NCBI RefSeq assembly: GCF_007003975.1
Contig: NZ_VFTC01000024.1
Coordinates: 1 to 64,000, forward strand
Reading direction: 5' to 3'
Source: Mesorhizobium sp. WSM4306
Lineage (GTDB): Bacteria; Pseudomonadota; Alphaproteobacteria; Rhizobiales; Rhizobiaceae
DNA length: 64,000 bases
The notes under the pieces were generated by a model. That model saw nothing but the letters and a program-made list of their open reading frames with translations. It searched no databases and was not told the DNA's origin. Position numbers and translations under genes: made by a program. This document shows positions 1 to 8,085 of this stretch, in pieces. Numbering within the stretch: the stretch's first letter is position 1; every line of letters begins with the position of its first letter.

Positions 1-30
1 GGTGTCGAGCGAAGCTCGACGGAGTGGGGG
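1..30. repeat. Partial palindromic intergenic element at the window edge
   Basis: The first 30 bases contain the core TCGAGCGAAGCTCGA followed by CGGAGTGGGGG. The same core and G-run are found, inverted, inside the element at 14449-14715. The left part of this copy lies outside the window, so its full extent is unknown. Confidence 0.7.
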
Positions 31-267
31 TCGACTGTTCACCAGCAGCATTGATCGGAAATCGGTCGGTTAAACCGGAGCAATCTCGGATGCTGAGCGC
101 CGCAGTTCTTGCGACAGCCGAAAGTATGCCGCCATCGGAATGCCGGTATTGCAGCTATTCTTTTACCTTGTTGCGACCAACCAGGCGTTGTCGTCTTCGG
201 GTTTACCGCACCTTAGGCTGACGCGGCCATGATAGATTAGGCGTCAGAGCCCAGGGGACAAACAATC
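31..267. other. Intergenic region, no convincing gene
   Basis: No open frame here has a recognisable product or a good ribosome binding site. The region ends with AGGGGA at 253-258, the probable ribosome binding site of the TTG-initiated gene that follows. Confidence 0.5.
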
Positions 268-1218
268 TTGCTCAAGGCGGTTCTGCAGTTGCTGCCGGGT
301 CGGTTCATGGATGTGCGCATGCGCGTGTCCGACGGCTACGAGACGCGCGTCGTCGAGCGGCCCGGGCGTTGGATGAAGGCGGCCGATCTGGAGCAGTTGA
401 GCAGCGATCTGCGGCTGGTGGCGTCGAAGGCGCTGAAGGCGGGCAGCCTGACCTATGGCGTGTTTTCCGGTGACCGCAGCCGGCTGGAGCATTCCATCAT
501 CACCATTGTCTACAGGCGCAGCGACGGGCGGCCGATCGCCTTCAACGCGCTGGCGTTGATGGAAGTCACGTTGGCCGGCAAGCCCTATGAGGTGCTGCAT
601 CTGGGCCTCGTCATGGTCGATCCGGACGAACGCAGCCGGGGCCTCAGTTGGATCCTCTACGGCTTGACCTGCTTCCTGATGTTCCTGCGCAATCAGCTCA
701 GGCCGATCTGGATCTCCAACGTCACCCAGGTGCCGGCCGTCGTCGGCATGGTCGCCGAAGCCTTCACCAATGTCTTTCCGGGACCGCATGCCGGCGCGCG
801 GCGCTCGCTGACCCATGTGCTTTTGGCGCGGCAGATCATGGCGCGCCACCGCCATGTCTTCGGCGTCGGACCCGAAGCCGGTTTCGACGAGGAACGCTTC
901 GTCATCACCAATGCCTATACGGGCGGTTCGGACGATTTGAAGAAGAGTTTCGACGAGGCGGCCAAGCATCGCGACGAGGCCTTTAACGAATTCTGCCGCA
1001 AGGAGCTCGACTATGGGCGCGGCGACGACGTGCTGCAGATCAGCCAGATGAATTTCCAGGCGGCGCGCACCTATCTCGCCGACGCAGTGCCGCGCGGCTC
1101 GCTGGCCGCTTTGGCGGTGGCGGGTGCCGCCGCCACGCTGCAGCGGCTGGTGCTGCCGGTGGTGCACTGGGCCGATTCCAGCCGCCAATGGAATGTGTTG
1201 CGACCATGGACACGCTGA
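268..1218 (+). CDS. Uncharacterised protein, weak resemblance to the acyl-CoA N-acyltransferase fold
   Basis: Encodes 316 residues with a TTG start; AGGGGA lies 9 bases upstream and is the only good ribosome binding site. I do not recognise the family. The segment around residues 110-130 (HLGLVMVDPDERSRGLSWILYG) is laid out like the acetyl-CoA-binding motif A of GNAT enzymes, with a beta strand ending in V, then P, then an R-S-R-G turn and a helix. That is only a fold-level hint. No signal peptide is seen. The C-terminal part is more hydrophobic (about residues 275-300) and might associate with the membrane. The gene lies directly upstream of a polytopic membrane protein on the same strand and probably shares its transcript. 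Confidence 0.75.
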   Translation: MLKAVLQLLPGRFMDVRMRVSDGYETRVVERPGRWMKAADLEQLSSDLRLVASKALKAGSLTYGVFSGDRSRLEHSIITIVYRRSDGRPIAFNALALMEVTLAGKPYEVLHLGLVMVDPDERSRGLSWILYGLTCFLMFLRNQLRPIWISNVTQVPAVVGMVAEAFTNVFPGPHAGARRSLTHVLLARQIMARHRHVFGVGPEAGFDEERFVITNAYTGGSDDLKKSFDEAAKHRDEAFNEFCRKELDYGRGDDVLQISQMNFQAARTYLADAVPRGSLAALAVAGAAATLQRLVLPVVHWADSSRQWNVLRPWTR

Positions 1219-1304
1219 CGCCCGCGGTCATCGATGAGACGTTCCGCGCCATCGGGTTGGCGAACGGGCCCGGCGCAGCCTTGCATCCGGTTTCAGGGCG
1301 ATGA
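1206..1304 (+). CDS. Candidate 32-residue overlapping ORF (doubtful)
   Basis: An ATG frame of 32 codons begins inside the last codons of the preceding gene. It ends with a TGA that overlaps the ATG of the next gene (ATGA at 1301-1304). The geometry is what translational coupling through a linker ORF would look like. No clear Shine-Dalgarno sequence precedes it and the product has no recognisable motif, so it may be chance or the remnant of a longer gene. Confidence 0.25.
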   Translation: MDTLTPAVIDETFRAIGLANGPGAALHPVSGR

Positions 1305-2512
1305 GTTTCGACAATACCGTCATTGCCGACACCATCACCTCGCTGGCGGCGCTGGCCGGGCTGCTGATCGTCATTTCGGTGGTCGGCGGACGCGATACCG
1401 GCGATCCGCTGTCGCGGCGCTTCCTGTTTGGCTTGCGGGTGCTGGCGGTGCTGCTCGCCTGCCGCATTCTCGACTGGACCACGGGCTTTGCGCTGTTTCG
1501 CTTCGTCACCATCGCGGCGGCCGGCCTGCTGCCGCTGGCGGCGCTGCTTTTGACCGAGGGCCTGCTGCGCCGGCACGCGCCGTTCGCGCTCAAAGTCTTC
1601 GCCGCCGGCGGTGCTGCGCTGTTCTTCCTGCTGGCGCTGATCCCGGAACGCTTTGCCGAGCCATGGCGGATGGCGATGCTTCTGGCCTTCCAGTTCGGTG
1701 GCTTTCTCGCCATTGGCTGGCTGGTGATGACGCGCGACCGCGACAGCCTGTCGGCGGCCGAAAACCGCACGGTGGAGCGCATGGCGCTGTCGCTGCTCTT
1801 GATCCTTCCGTTCATGGTCACCGACTACCGGCCCGGCCTGTTCGAGGTGCCGGTGCGTCTTGGCGGCATCGCCATCCTGTTCCTGTGCTGGCTGACGATC
1901 GGGCTTGGGCGGGCGAGCCTCGGCCATCGCGACACGATCGGCGCCTTCGCCGTCATCGCGCTGAGCTCGGTGTTTGCCGGCCTGGCGCTGGGCGGCATCG
2001 ACGATCTCGGCTGGCGCGGCAGCGTGCAGGGCGTGGTGATCGTGCTTTCGGCGACGCTGCTGGCGGTGATCTACAATGACAGCGTCAGCCTCACCGCCGA
2101 AAAACGCCGCGACTCGCTGCTGAAGCATATGGCCGAGGGCGACCTCACCGATTCCGCGCGCTTCCTGCGCGGGCTGCAGCACCATATCCTCGTCGACGGC
2201 GCCTTGATCCTGCCGGCCGCCGACCTCGGCGATTTCGACCTCAAGGTGTTGGCGCGGGCGCTGGAACAGGAGCCGGTGCGCTCGGTCGCCGATATGAAGC
2301 TAGATGCGCCGGTCGACCAGGATATACGCGAGCAGCTGGCCTGGCTGTTCGAGAAATATGAGGCGACGCATGTGCTGCTGGCGACGCTCGAGCCGCTGAC
2401 ATTGGTGGCGCTCAATATGCCGGCGCTGGCTTCGTCGCCGGGGCTGGAGATGGAACTGCGCGCCGTCCAGCGCATGGCGATGCTGATCTCGCAGCGGGAG
2501 ACCAAGGCATGA
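1301..2512 (+). CDS. Uncharacterised polytopic membrane protein with a soluble C-terminal domain
   Basis: Encodes 403 residues. Residues about 10-260 contain eight or nine hydrophobic segments with short loops. Residues about 265-403 are soluble and probably cytoplasmic (charged, starting with a KRRD-rich stretch). This suggests an inner-membrane sensor or transporter-like body with a regulatory tail, but neither half matches a family I can name. It follows the preceding unknown gene on the same strand by 82 bases, so the two are likely co-transcribed. It converges on the aas gene, leaving 60 bases between the stops. The ATG is used as start because it forms an ATGA overlap with the small upstream ORF and gives a membrane segment close to the N-terminus. 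Confidence 0.8.
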   Translation: MSFDNTVIADTITSLAALAGLLIVISVVGGRDTGDPLSRRFLFGLRVLAVLLACRILDWTTGFALFRFVTIAAAGLLPLAALLLTEGLLRRHAPFALKVFAAGGAALFFLLALIPERFAEPWRMAMLLAFQFGGFLAIGWLVMTRDRDSLSAAENRTVERMALSLLLILPFMVTDYRPGLFEVPVRLGGIAILFLCWLTIGLGRASLGHRDTIGAFAVIALSSVFAGLALGGIDDLGWRGSVQGVVIVLSATLLAVIYNDSVSLTAEKRRDSLLKHMAEGDLTDSARFLRGLQHHILVDGALILPAADLGDFDLKVLARALEQEPVRSVADMKLDAPVDQDIREQLAWLFEKYEATHVLLATLEPLTLVALNMPALASSPGLEMELRAVQRMAMLISQRETKA

Positions 2513-2572
2513 TGGACAACGCGCTGCTTTCCCGTTTTGTGCCGACCCGTTCAGCTATCAAGATGCATTCGA

Positions 2573-5500
2573 TCAGGCGGCCTTGGTCTTCATGGCTTCT
2601 TCGTCGCGTACCATTTTGGTGACGGCGGCGAAGTCGAGCTTGCCGGAGCCGAGCACCGGCACCTTTGAGACGACCCGCACTTCGGCCGGCACCATCAGGT
2701 CCATGGCGCCATTGGCCTTGGCGAAGGCCAGGAAGTCCGCGCGGGTGGCGCCGGGTGCCTCGGTGATGAGGATCAGCTTTTCACCCTTGCGTGCATCCGG
2801 CACGGTCGCGACCGCCGACAGCGAGCCCTTCCACAATTCGCCGGCCAGCGCTTCCACCGCCGCCAGCGAGATCATCTCGCCGCCGATCTTGGCGAAGCGC
2901 TTGGCGCGGCCGCGAATGGTGATGAAGCCGCCCTCGTCAATGGCGACGACGTCGCCTGTATCATGCCAGCCATCCTCAAGCGGTTCGAGCACGCCGGGCT
3001 TCTCGGCCCGGAGATAGCCGGCCATGACATTGGGTCCGCGTACGAACAACCGTCCGCCGTCGTCGACGCCAGGCACCGGGTCGAGGCGATATTCCATGCC
3101 GGGCATGATCTTGCCGACGGTTCCGGAGCGATTGTACATCGGCGTGTTGATCGAGATCACTGGCGCCGTCTCGGTGACGCCGTAGCCCTCGAGGATGCGC
3201 ACGCCGAACTTCTCCATATAGGTCATGCGCGTTGCTGCCTTGACCGGTTCTGCGCCGGCAAAACAATAGCGTATCGAGCGGAAGTCGTAAGGATGCGCGG
3301 TGCGCGCATAGCCGGAGAGGAAGGTGTCGGTGCCGAAAATGATGGTCGCGTTCGAGGCGTAGATCAGTTCCGGCACGATGCGGTAGTGCAGCGGCGAGGG
3401 GTAGAAGTACACCGGCACGCCCGAGATCAGCGGCAGCACCGTGCCCGCGGTCATGCCGAAGGAATGGAAGATCGGCAGCACGTTGAACACCTTGTCTCCC
3501 GAATGGAAATCGATGCGCGACGCCGCTTGGGCGGCATTGGCCAGGATGTTGCGATGGGTCAGCACGACGCCCTTGGGCGTGCCTTCCGAACCCGAGGTGA
3601 ACAGGATCACCGCCGGATCGTCCGGCAAGCGCTTCGCGCGCGGCGTCGACTTGCGCAGCAGGCCAAGCAGCTTGTCCTTGAGACCGATGGTCTTCCTGAG
3701 ATCGTCGAGCCAGACGATGTCGACCGAGCGGCCGAGTTCCTCGACCACAGCGCCGAGCTTTGCCTGTTCGACGAACGCGCGGGAGGTCAGCACGGTCCGG
3801 ACTTCAGCCGCTTTGCAGGCAGAGAGTATGTTGGCGGCACCCGCGGTGAAGTTCATCATCGCCGGCACCTTGCCCGCCGACATGACGCCGAGCAGGGCTG
3901 CGCAGGCGCCGTTGGCATTGGGCAGCATGATGCCCAGCGTCTGCTGGTCGGCATACATGTTCTGGAACTTCTCGCCGAGAACGGCAACGGCCGTCAAAAG
4001 CTTGCCGTAGCTGAGCGAACCGGTGACCGGATCCTCGACGGCGAGCTGTTTCAAGCCGCGTTCGTTGGCTGTCTGGATGATCTTTTCCAGCACGGTCTTG
4101 TCGATGTCCTGGGTGCGGAAGACGAGATCCGACATCACCTGATAGAGGGCGGAGCCTGCCGCGGCGCGGCGCTTGCGGCCCTTCAGTTCCTGCGGCACTT
4201 CGAGCTTCACCGGTTCCAGAATGGTCACCTTGACCTTCGGGAACAGACGGCGGCGGACATGCTGCGAGCTCAGCCGCGAGAAGTAGGTCTTCTCCAGCCC
4301 GTCGATACGCACCGGCACAACCATCGAGCCGGTCTTGTCGGCGACCATGGCGGCGCCGTCATAGACCTTCATCAGGCCACCGGTGACGGTGATGCGGCCC
4401 TCGGGGAAGATGACGAGCGGGTCGCCACCCTGCACGACCTTGATCAGCGTACGCGTCGACATCGGCTTGGCCGGGTTGAGCGGCAAGGCGCGGGCAAGTT
4501 TCATGAACGGCTTCATCCACCACGCCTGGGCGATGAAGTAGTCGATGGCGAAGACCGGCTCCTCATCGGTCAGCGTCAGCGCCAGCGGACCGTCGAGGAA
4601 GCTCACATGGTTGAGCGCCAGGATCGGCGCCTTGCCGGCTGCCTTGAGGTTGTCCATGCCCTCGACCTCCAGGCGCAGGAAGGCGCGGAACAGGATGGAG
4701 ACGAAATCGCGGAAGGGGTTGGTCGGCAGGAATTTCAACATCAGCCAGGCAGCAATCGCATTGGCCGCGGCGAGGCCGAACAGAATGCCACCGGTAGAGA
4801 CTTTCGTCTGGATCACGGCGACAACAATACCACCGACCGTCATGAAGCCGGCATTGACGATGCTGACGGCAGCGACGACACGGGCGCGGCGTGCCTCGGG
4901 CGACCAGGCCTGCACGGCGGCAAAGGTCGGCACCACCAGGAAGGCGGCTGCAATGGCCATGCCGGCGAGGTCGATGGCAACCCGGATCGTGTTCGGGCCA
5001 GCGAAGAATGCGCCAAGGGTTTCCGCCAGGGGCGAAGGCGTCATGCTGGAGATCGTCCAGGCGAGATGCAGGCCGAACAGCGCCAGCAGCGCCGTGCCGA
5101 CCGGTGCCGGCAACAGCACGATGCGGCCCTGCGACATCCAGGCGGCGATGGCCGAGCCGATGGCGATCGAGACGGCGAAGACCGCGAGATAGACGGTGAC
5201 CGCCATCTCGTTGCCGCCGAGCGAATCCTTGATCAGGGTCGGCAGGATCGAAAGCACGATGGCGCCGATCAGCCAGAACCAGGACGTCATCAGACCGGCG
5301 CGCCAGATGCGCATGTCGGTGCGCAATTCTGCGACCTGACGCCAGGTCGAGCGGAAGATGTTCTTGTCGATGACGAGGTCGGGCGCCGCCGAACCGGTGG
5401 ACGGGATGTAGCGGCTGACGAGCCAGCAGCCGACGGCCAAGGCCATCATGATCGGTCCGAAGACCGCGACGCCGATGCCATCGGCGGAAACGACGCCACC

Positions 5501-6013
5501 GGCAATGGTGCCACCGAGGATGGCGGCAAAGGTGGCGGACTCGATCCAGGCGTTGGCCTTGGGCAGTTCCTTGCGCTCAAGGTGATCGGGCAGGATGCCG
5601 TATTTGATCGGCCCGAACAGCGCCGAGATGATGCCGAACATCAGCAGCGCCACCATCAGCACGGGAATGGACGACAGCGCGATGCCGACGACGGAGACAC
5701 CCGCGGCGGCGATCTCGGCGAATTTCAGACGTTTGGCGATGAGGGCCTTGTCGAAGCGATCGGCGATCTCGCCGCCAAGCGCGGACAGGAACAGGAAGGG
5801 GGCCATGAAGACGGCGCCCGCCAGAGTGACCAGAGACGCCGCCTGGTCCGCCGCCAGCGTGAACAGAATAAGAAACACCAGCGTGTTCTTCAGGAAATTG
5901 TCGTTGAAGGCGGACAGGAACTGCGTCCAGAACAAGGGCGCAAAGCGCCGGGACGTCATCAGATGAGCTGTCGGACGGTTGATCGGGGCGATTTCCATAG
6001 CGGCGACTTCCAT
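2573..6013 (-). CDS. aas: Bifunctional acyl-[ACP]-phospholipid O-acyltransferase / acyl-ACP synthetase (Aas-type) fused to an LplT-type transporter domain
   Basis: Three domains in 1146 residues. Residues about 20-430 form a 12-helix major-facilitator body resembling the lysophospholipid flippase LplT, starting with FWTQFLSAFNDNFLKN. Residues about 445-630 are a PlsC acyltransferase, with the H-x4-D motif NHVSFLDG near residue 469 and the FPEGR motif. Residues about 650-1140 are an AMP-binding acyl-ACP synthetase with FTSGSEGTPKG near residue 808. In E. coli, LplT flips lysophospholipids inward and Aas re-acylates them; here both activities are in one chain, a fusion known in many alphaproteobacteria. 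A second methionine at residue 6 is an equally possible start. The gene is the last of a same-strand run after the PspA and YiaA/B genes, with short gaps. This points to a role in envelope lipid repair. Confidence 0.93.
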   Translation of the reverse strand: MEVAAMEIAPINRPTAHLMTSRRFAPLFWTQFLSAFNDNFLKNTLVFLILFTLAADQAASLVTLAGAVFMAPFLFLSALGGEIADRFDKALIAKRLKFAEIAAAGVSVVGIALSSIPVLMVALLMFGIISALFGPIKYGILPDHLERKELPKANAWIESATFAAILGGTIAGGVVSADGIGVAVFGPIMMALAVGCWLVSRYIPSTGSAAPDLVIDKNIFRSTWRQVAELRTDMRIWRAGLMTSWFWLIGAIVLSILPTLIKDSLGGNEMAVTVYLAVFAVSIAIGSAIAAWMSQGRIVLLPAPVGTALLALFGLHLAWTISSMTPSPLAETLGAFFAGPNTIRVAIDLAGMAIAAAFLVVPTFAAVQAWSPEARRARVVAAVSIVNAGFMTVGGIVVAVIQTKVSTGGILFGLAAANAIAAWLMLKFLPTNPFRDFVSILFRAFLRLEVEGMDNLKAAGKAPILALNHVSFLDGPLALTLTDEEPVFAIDYFIAQAWWMKPFMKLARALPLNPAKPMSTRTLIKVVQGGDPLVIFPEGRITVTGGLMKVYDGAAMVADKTGSMVVPVRIDGLEKTYFSRLSSQHVRRRLFPKVKVTILEPVKLEVPQELKGRKRRAAAGSALYQVMSDLVFRTQDIDKTVLEKIIQTANERGLKQLAVEDPVTGSLSYGKLLTAVAVLGEKFQNMYADQQTLGIMLPNANGACAALLGVMSAGKVPAMMNFTAGAANILSACKAAEVRTVLTSRAFVEQAKLGAVVEELGRSVDIVWLDDLRKTIGLKDKLLGLLRKSTPRAKRLPDDPAVILFTSGSEGTPKGVVLTHRNILANAAQAASRIDFHSGDKVFNVLPIFHSFGMTAGTVLPLISGVPVYFYPSPLHYRIVPELIYASNATIIFGTDTFLSGYARTAHPYDFRSIRYCFAGAEPVKAATRMTYMEKFGVRILEGYGVTETAPVISINTPMYNRSGTVGKIMPGMEYRLDPVPGVDDGGRLFVRGPNVMAGYLRAEKPGVLEPLEDGWHDTGDVVAIDEGGFITIRGRAKRFAKIGGEMISLAAVEALAGELWKGSLSAVATVPDARKGEKLILITEAPGATRADFLAFAKANGAMDLMVPAEVRVVSKVPVLGSGKLDFAAVTKMVRDEEAMKTKAA

Positions 6014-6091
6014 TGGGCAAGACCATTGAAATCCTGGTTGGATTGATCAGCGGTCTTGCGCGGTTTGAGCCTTGTTTTAGCGGGAACCCGG

Positions 6092-6379
6092 TTACACTTC
6101 GTTACTGCGGCTGACTTCCATCAACAGCTTCTCGGTCTTGGCGTCTTCAAGCCGGTTGATGAAGCGGCTGGACTCTTCCGAGTCGCGCAGCGTCTTGGTG
6201 ATGGTGATCGAGGTGTGCACGAGCATGATGGCGGCCATGGCATAAAAGCCCTTTGCGGCGAAACTTGCTTCCATGAAGTAGATGCCGCCTGCCATCATCG
6301 CAGCGGCAACGACGAAACTGGCCATGGTGAAGGTCTTCCAGGCGGCTGTGTCCTTGGGTGCGTAGGTGTTGGGGGTCAT
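6092..6379 (-). CDS. YiaA/YiaB family inner-membrane protein
   Basis: A 95-residue protein with two hydrophobic helices at about residues 15-40 and 42-60, joined by a short loop. A charged C-terminal tail follows. This is the two-helix YiaA/B layout (TMASFVVAAAMMAGGIYFMEASFAAKG and the following helix). The molecular function of the family is not established. AAAGGA about 14 bases upstream supports the start. It lies between the PspA gene (65-base gap) and aas (78-base gap), all leftward, so it is probably part of one envelope-maintenance operon. Confidence 0.85.
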   Translation of the reverse strand: MTPNTYAPKDTAAWKTFTMASFVVAAAMMAGGIYFMEASFAAKGFYAMAAIMLVHTSITITKTLRDSEESSRFINRLEDAKTEKLLMEVSRSNEV

Positions 6380-6444
6380 CGGTATAGTCCTTTCGTTTCA
6401 GGGTTAGGTTGGTTGGGTGTTGATCTGTTTCAGGCTGGATACAA

Positions 6445-7131
6445 TCAGGCCGGCTTGGTCATCGTCTTCGTCAGCCGTTCGAGCACGGCGTCGGCGCTGC
6501 TCCTCAGCGGTGCGCCGCAGCCTGCGGCCGCGAGCTTCTCTGAGACCGCGGCCGGATCGCCCGACTGCTCCATCTCGGCCATGGCAGCCGCGGTGGCGTC
6601 GATCTGCTTTTGCCGTGTGCGCAGGCGCAGCAGCGTCTCCTCGGCGTCCTTGAGCGCCGACAGGCTGGAGCCCGGAGCGCTTTCGCGCAGACGCTGGGTC
6701 GAGTCGACGGCGGCAACGATGCGCTGGCCGCGCTGCAATTCGCGCAGGCGCATTTCGGAGACGCGAATAATCCGCTTCAGCCGTTCGATCTCGGTGCTGA
6801 AGCTCTTTTGCGCCTCGCTGGAGGCATCGCGTTCGGCTTCCAGCATGGCGATGGTTTCCGCCGCCTCGCGGGCCAGTTCATTTTGTCCCTGCTCGATCGC
6901 GGCGATGGTGCGCTTCTCCAAATCGTCGATGCGGACGACCAGTTTCTTGAACTGCGCGACTTCCTGTTCGTTCTGGGCGATGGCAATTGCGACCGCGCGG
7001 CGGGCAGCGGCGATGGCGTCGGCGCAATCGCGGATCTGCTGGCGCAGGATCACCAGCGCGTTGCGGTCGGCGACCACCTCGGCGGCTTCGTAGCTGCGAC
7101 CGCGGACGAGAGCAAAAAACTGTTTCAACAT
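6445..7131 (-). CDS. pspA: PspA/IM30 family membrane-stress protein
   Basis: Encodes 228 residues. The N-terminus MLKQFFALVRGRSYEAAEVVADR is typical of PspA/IM30, followed by a long coiled-coil region (about 25-160) rich in Q, E and R with few prolines. PspA proteins bind stressed inner membranes and form ESCRT-III-like assemblies. The ATG at 7131 was chosen because AGGAGA lies just upstream; an in-frame ATG at 7179 would run through the operator motif at 7148-7160. No pspF or pspBC homologue is adjacent. Instead a divergent TetR gene and three TGAAC-N3-GTTCA motifs suggest a locally evolved control circuit. It heads the leftward run pspA-yiaAB-aas. Confidence 0.9.
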   Translation of the reverse strand: MLKQFFALVRGRSYEAAEVVADRNALVILRQQIRDCADAIAAARRAVAIAIAQNEQEVAQFKKLVVRIDDLEKRTIAAIEQGQNELAREAAETIAMLEAERDASSEAQKSFSTEIERLKRIIRVSEMRLRELQRGQRIVAAVDSTQRLRESAPGSSLSALKDAEETLLRLRTRQKQIDATAAAMAEMEQSGDPAAVSEKLAAAGCGAPLRSSADAVLERLTKTMTKPA

Positions 7132-7147
7132 TCCCGTTTCTCCTCTA

Positions 7148-7216
7148 TGAACGTTGTTCACGAATGCAACGTAACACATTGTGAACAGCGTTCAAGAGCA
7201 AAATGAACGGTGTTCA
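7148..7216. promoter_or_regulatory. Three operator-like palindromes TGAAC-N3-GTTCA between pspA and the TetR gene
   Basis: Three 13-base dyads share the frame TGAAC-N3-GTTCA: 7148-7160 (spacer GTT), 7182-7194 (spacer AGC) and 7204-7216 (spacer GGT). Their centres are 34 and 22 bases apart. The first sits 17 bases upstream of the pspA start and the last 24 bases upstream of the TetR start. Arrayed dyads between a TetR gene and a divergent target are the usual TetR operator arrangement, so I infer they bind the adjacent regulator and control both directions. Confidence 0.8.
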
Positions 7217-7239
7217 TCAATTTCGTATAGGGAAGGTTA

Positions 7240-7848
7240 ATGACGGCAAAACGGGACGCCAAACGCGAGGATCTCAGGGGCAGGCTGATCGAGGCCGCGC
7301 AAGCGCGCATTCAAGCCTCCGGTCTCGCCGGCCTGCGCGCACGCGACATCACGGCCGATGCCGGCTGCGCTCTGGGCGCGCTCTATACCGCCTTCGCCGA
7401 CCTCGACGAGCTCATCCTGCACGTCAATTCGATTACGCTGGCGCGGCTGGGAGAGGCCTTGCAACAGGAGGCGACGGGCGCCGCAGAGCCAAGGTCGAGG
7501 CTGAAGGCGCTGGCCAAGGCCTATCTCGGCTTCGCCCGCGACAACCGTATGGCGTGGAAGGCGCTGTTCGAACACCGCATGGCGCCAGGCGTGGCGGTGC
7601 CCGAATGGCACCTGGCCGAACATGCGGTGCTGATCCAGCACCTGGTCGAGCCGCTTGCCCAACTGCTCCCGGCGCTGGACACGCCGGACCTGCTGGCCCG
7701 CGCCCGCACGTTGTTTTCCGCAGTGCACGGCATCGTCGCCATCTCGCTCGAAGACCGGTTCATCGGCCTCGCGCCCACCGACCTCGAAAGCGAGCTGCTG
7801 GGTTTCGTCGACACGCTGGTGAGCGGGCTGAAGACGGAAAGAGAGTGA
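7240..7848 (+). CDS. TetR family transcriptional regulator, divergent from pspA
   Basis: Encodes 202 residues. The N-terminal helix-turn-helix spans about residues 10-60 (AAQARIQASGLAGLRARDITADAGCALGALYTAFADLDEL), matching the TetR pattern with ALYTAF in the recognition helix region. The rest is the alpha-helical ligand and dimer domain. The nearest targets are its own promoter and the pspA-yiaAB-aas run, because three dyads of one sequence fill the shared intergenic region. The inducer cannot be read from sequence; a lipid or membrane-active compound would fit the neighbours but is only an inference. The upstream GGGAAGG supports the ATG at 7240. Confidence 0.9.
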   Translation: MTAKRDAKREDLRGRLIEAAQARIQASGLAGLRARDITADAGCALGALYTAFADLDELILHVNSITLARLGEALQQEATGAAEPRSRLKALAKAYLGFARDNRMAWKALFEHRMAPGVAVPEWHLAEHAVLIQHLVEPLAQLLPALDTPDLLARARTLFSAVHGIVAISLEDRFIGLAPTDLESELLGFVDTLVSGLKTERE

Positions 7849-8085
7849 GCTGTGGCGATCGGCTCTTGCCTCACCGCTCTCTGCCCTTATGAAGATCGTG
7901 GCGCGGACTGGCCTGTGATTCAGGTCAGCTGAAACGAGTGGATAGTCATGGGCAGCGTAAACTGGCGCGGCCGGCGGTTGGTCGGTCGCTTCTATCTCTA
8001 GACGGTGCTCTTCGTCGTAAGCGGCTCGCCGAGCGGCGCGGGCATCAAGGAACTCTTGGGGCGTACCTGACTGCCATTAGCGCTA
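7849..8085. other. Intergenic region between the TetR and DUF1194 genes
   Basis: No supported gene. A 17-codon ATG frame at about 7948 has no good ribosome binding site. The stretch separates convergent genes and may hold transcript ends, but no hairpin followed by a T-run was found. Confidence 0.4.

Noticed and set aside
2963..6046. A 1027-codon open frame on the plus strand across the aas gene
   Set aside because: It is the antisense shadow of aas. Its translation is rich in R, H, G and D with no hydrophobic or domain structure, as expected from codon bias in GC-rich DNA.
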